55,657 bases of DNA, from assembly GCA_902602795.1 (NCBI GenBank), contig CACKSF010000004.1, forward strand, positions 1 to 55,657, in the 5' to 3' direction. The stretch is from an uncultured Fidelibacterota bacterium. GTDB taxonomy: Bacteria > Fidelibacterota > Marinisomatia > Marinisomatales > UBA1611. Below the pieces are notes generated by a model that worked only from the letters and a program-made list of their open reading frames with translations, had not been told where the DNA came from and did no database searches. How positions within the stretch are numbered: position 1 is the first letter of the stretch; each line of letters begins with the position of its first letter. A program made the translations under genes and the position numbers. Shown one piece after another: positions 55,376 to 55,657 of this stretch.

Positions 55376-55657
55376 GTACTTCTCCTTGTAATGTAATCAT
55401 ATTTTTATACCTTGCATCATTTATTGTATTGAGATTTAAATTAAACGATAAAGATTTATTCAATATATATTGCAATTTAGAGTTTGTTTTTAGACTTTTT
55501 CCATACGCATACCCTTCCAAAACCTCTGGGGGTAGAAGGTTAAAATTGTTTTCTTCTCCAACATTTACAAATGAAATCTCTGTCTGTAATCTTCCATTCT
55601 GTTTAAGAAAAAAAATAAAATTCGTTTTAAGCCCTATTGCTTTTGCATTAAATAATT
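55362..55657 (-). CDS. C-terminal end of a probable outer-membrane protein (partial)
   Basis: The last 97 codons of a gene that begins beyond the right edge, with its stop at 55362-55364. Amphipathic strands (FFLKQNGRLQTEISFVNVG, SLSFNLNLNTINDARYKNMITLQGEVRAYF) and a terminal Phe suggest a beta barrel. EEN ... LPPEVLEGYAYGKSLKTNSKLQY recalls large surface proteins that end in a barrel. It is in the same tight run as the BamA-like gene. The family cannot be named from this fragment. Confidence 0.65.
   Translation of the reverse strand, partial: LFNAKAIGLKTNFIFFLKQNGRLQTEISFVNVGEENNFNLLPPEVLEGYAYGKSLKTNSKLQYILNKSLSFNLNLNTINDARYKNMITLQGEVRAYF

Overview
The window is A+T-rich DNA. It looks like the chromosome of a free-living, probably marine, Gram-negative bacterium of the Marinimicrobia (SAR406) / Fibrobacterota-Chlorobiota-Bacteroidota neighbourhood. 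This placement is an inference. It rests on four secreted proteins ending in FlgD-like 'NPFNP' sorting tails (the type A signal of the type IX secretion system), several outer-membrane barrels, lipoproteins, a dockerin-like esterase and a GldJ/K-like FGE-fold protein. No rRNA is present to settle it.

Layout. 1-6.9 kb: a decayed YwqK/MORN-like gene, flavodoxin behind a Fur-box-like palindrome, RNase HI, AMP nucleosidase, a decayed FlgD-tailed secreted protein, GreA, an SMR transporter and small membrane proteins. 6.9-27.4 kb: a NUDIX pseudogene, alpha/beta hydrolases, two class III adenylate cyclases (GAF and double PAS), RNase R coupled to an Nei-type DNA glycosylase, DUF4956/DUF2490, a LMW phosphatase behind a 55-codon gene, an MscS-like channel, a secreted GH16 glucanase, and a cluster of very small genes (25.8-26.7 kb) next to ybjQ. 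27.6-32.7 kb: outer-membrane and secreted proteins, including a CxxCH protein and a dockerin-tailed esterase.

33.26-38.61 kb is a compact 5.3 kb integrative island in a tRNA-Ala(GGC) gene. It has a 50-bp att duplication of the tRNA 3' part (49/50 identical), an intact tyrosine recombinase and one large cargo gene. The cargo frame starts at 38264, not at 37811. It has a signal peptide, a thioredoxin-like domain whose CxxC motif is read as TGA-Gly-Thr-Cys with a bacterial-SECIS-like hairpin just downstream, 29 DUF285 (BspA-like) 25-residue repeats in two blocks, and a type IX sorting tail. I read it as a secreted selenoprotein fused to a repeat surface protein. A decayed integrase end left of the island, and homology of both island ends beyond the tRNA, suggest repeated use of the site.

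38.6-55.7 kb is core-like. It holds an SH3b lipoprotein and FGE-fold protein, a DPP IV peptidase coupled to a family 5 uracil-DNA glycosylase, a plus-strand run (PpiD, methylcrotonyl-CoA carboxylase beta subunit, DMT exporter), and a tight minus-strand run that combines envelope glycan synthesis (WecA-like, GT2, dolichol-phosphate-mannose-synthase-like, RmlD) with accA, a thioesterase, a DUF4837 lipoprotein and a BamA-like barrel.
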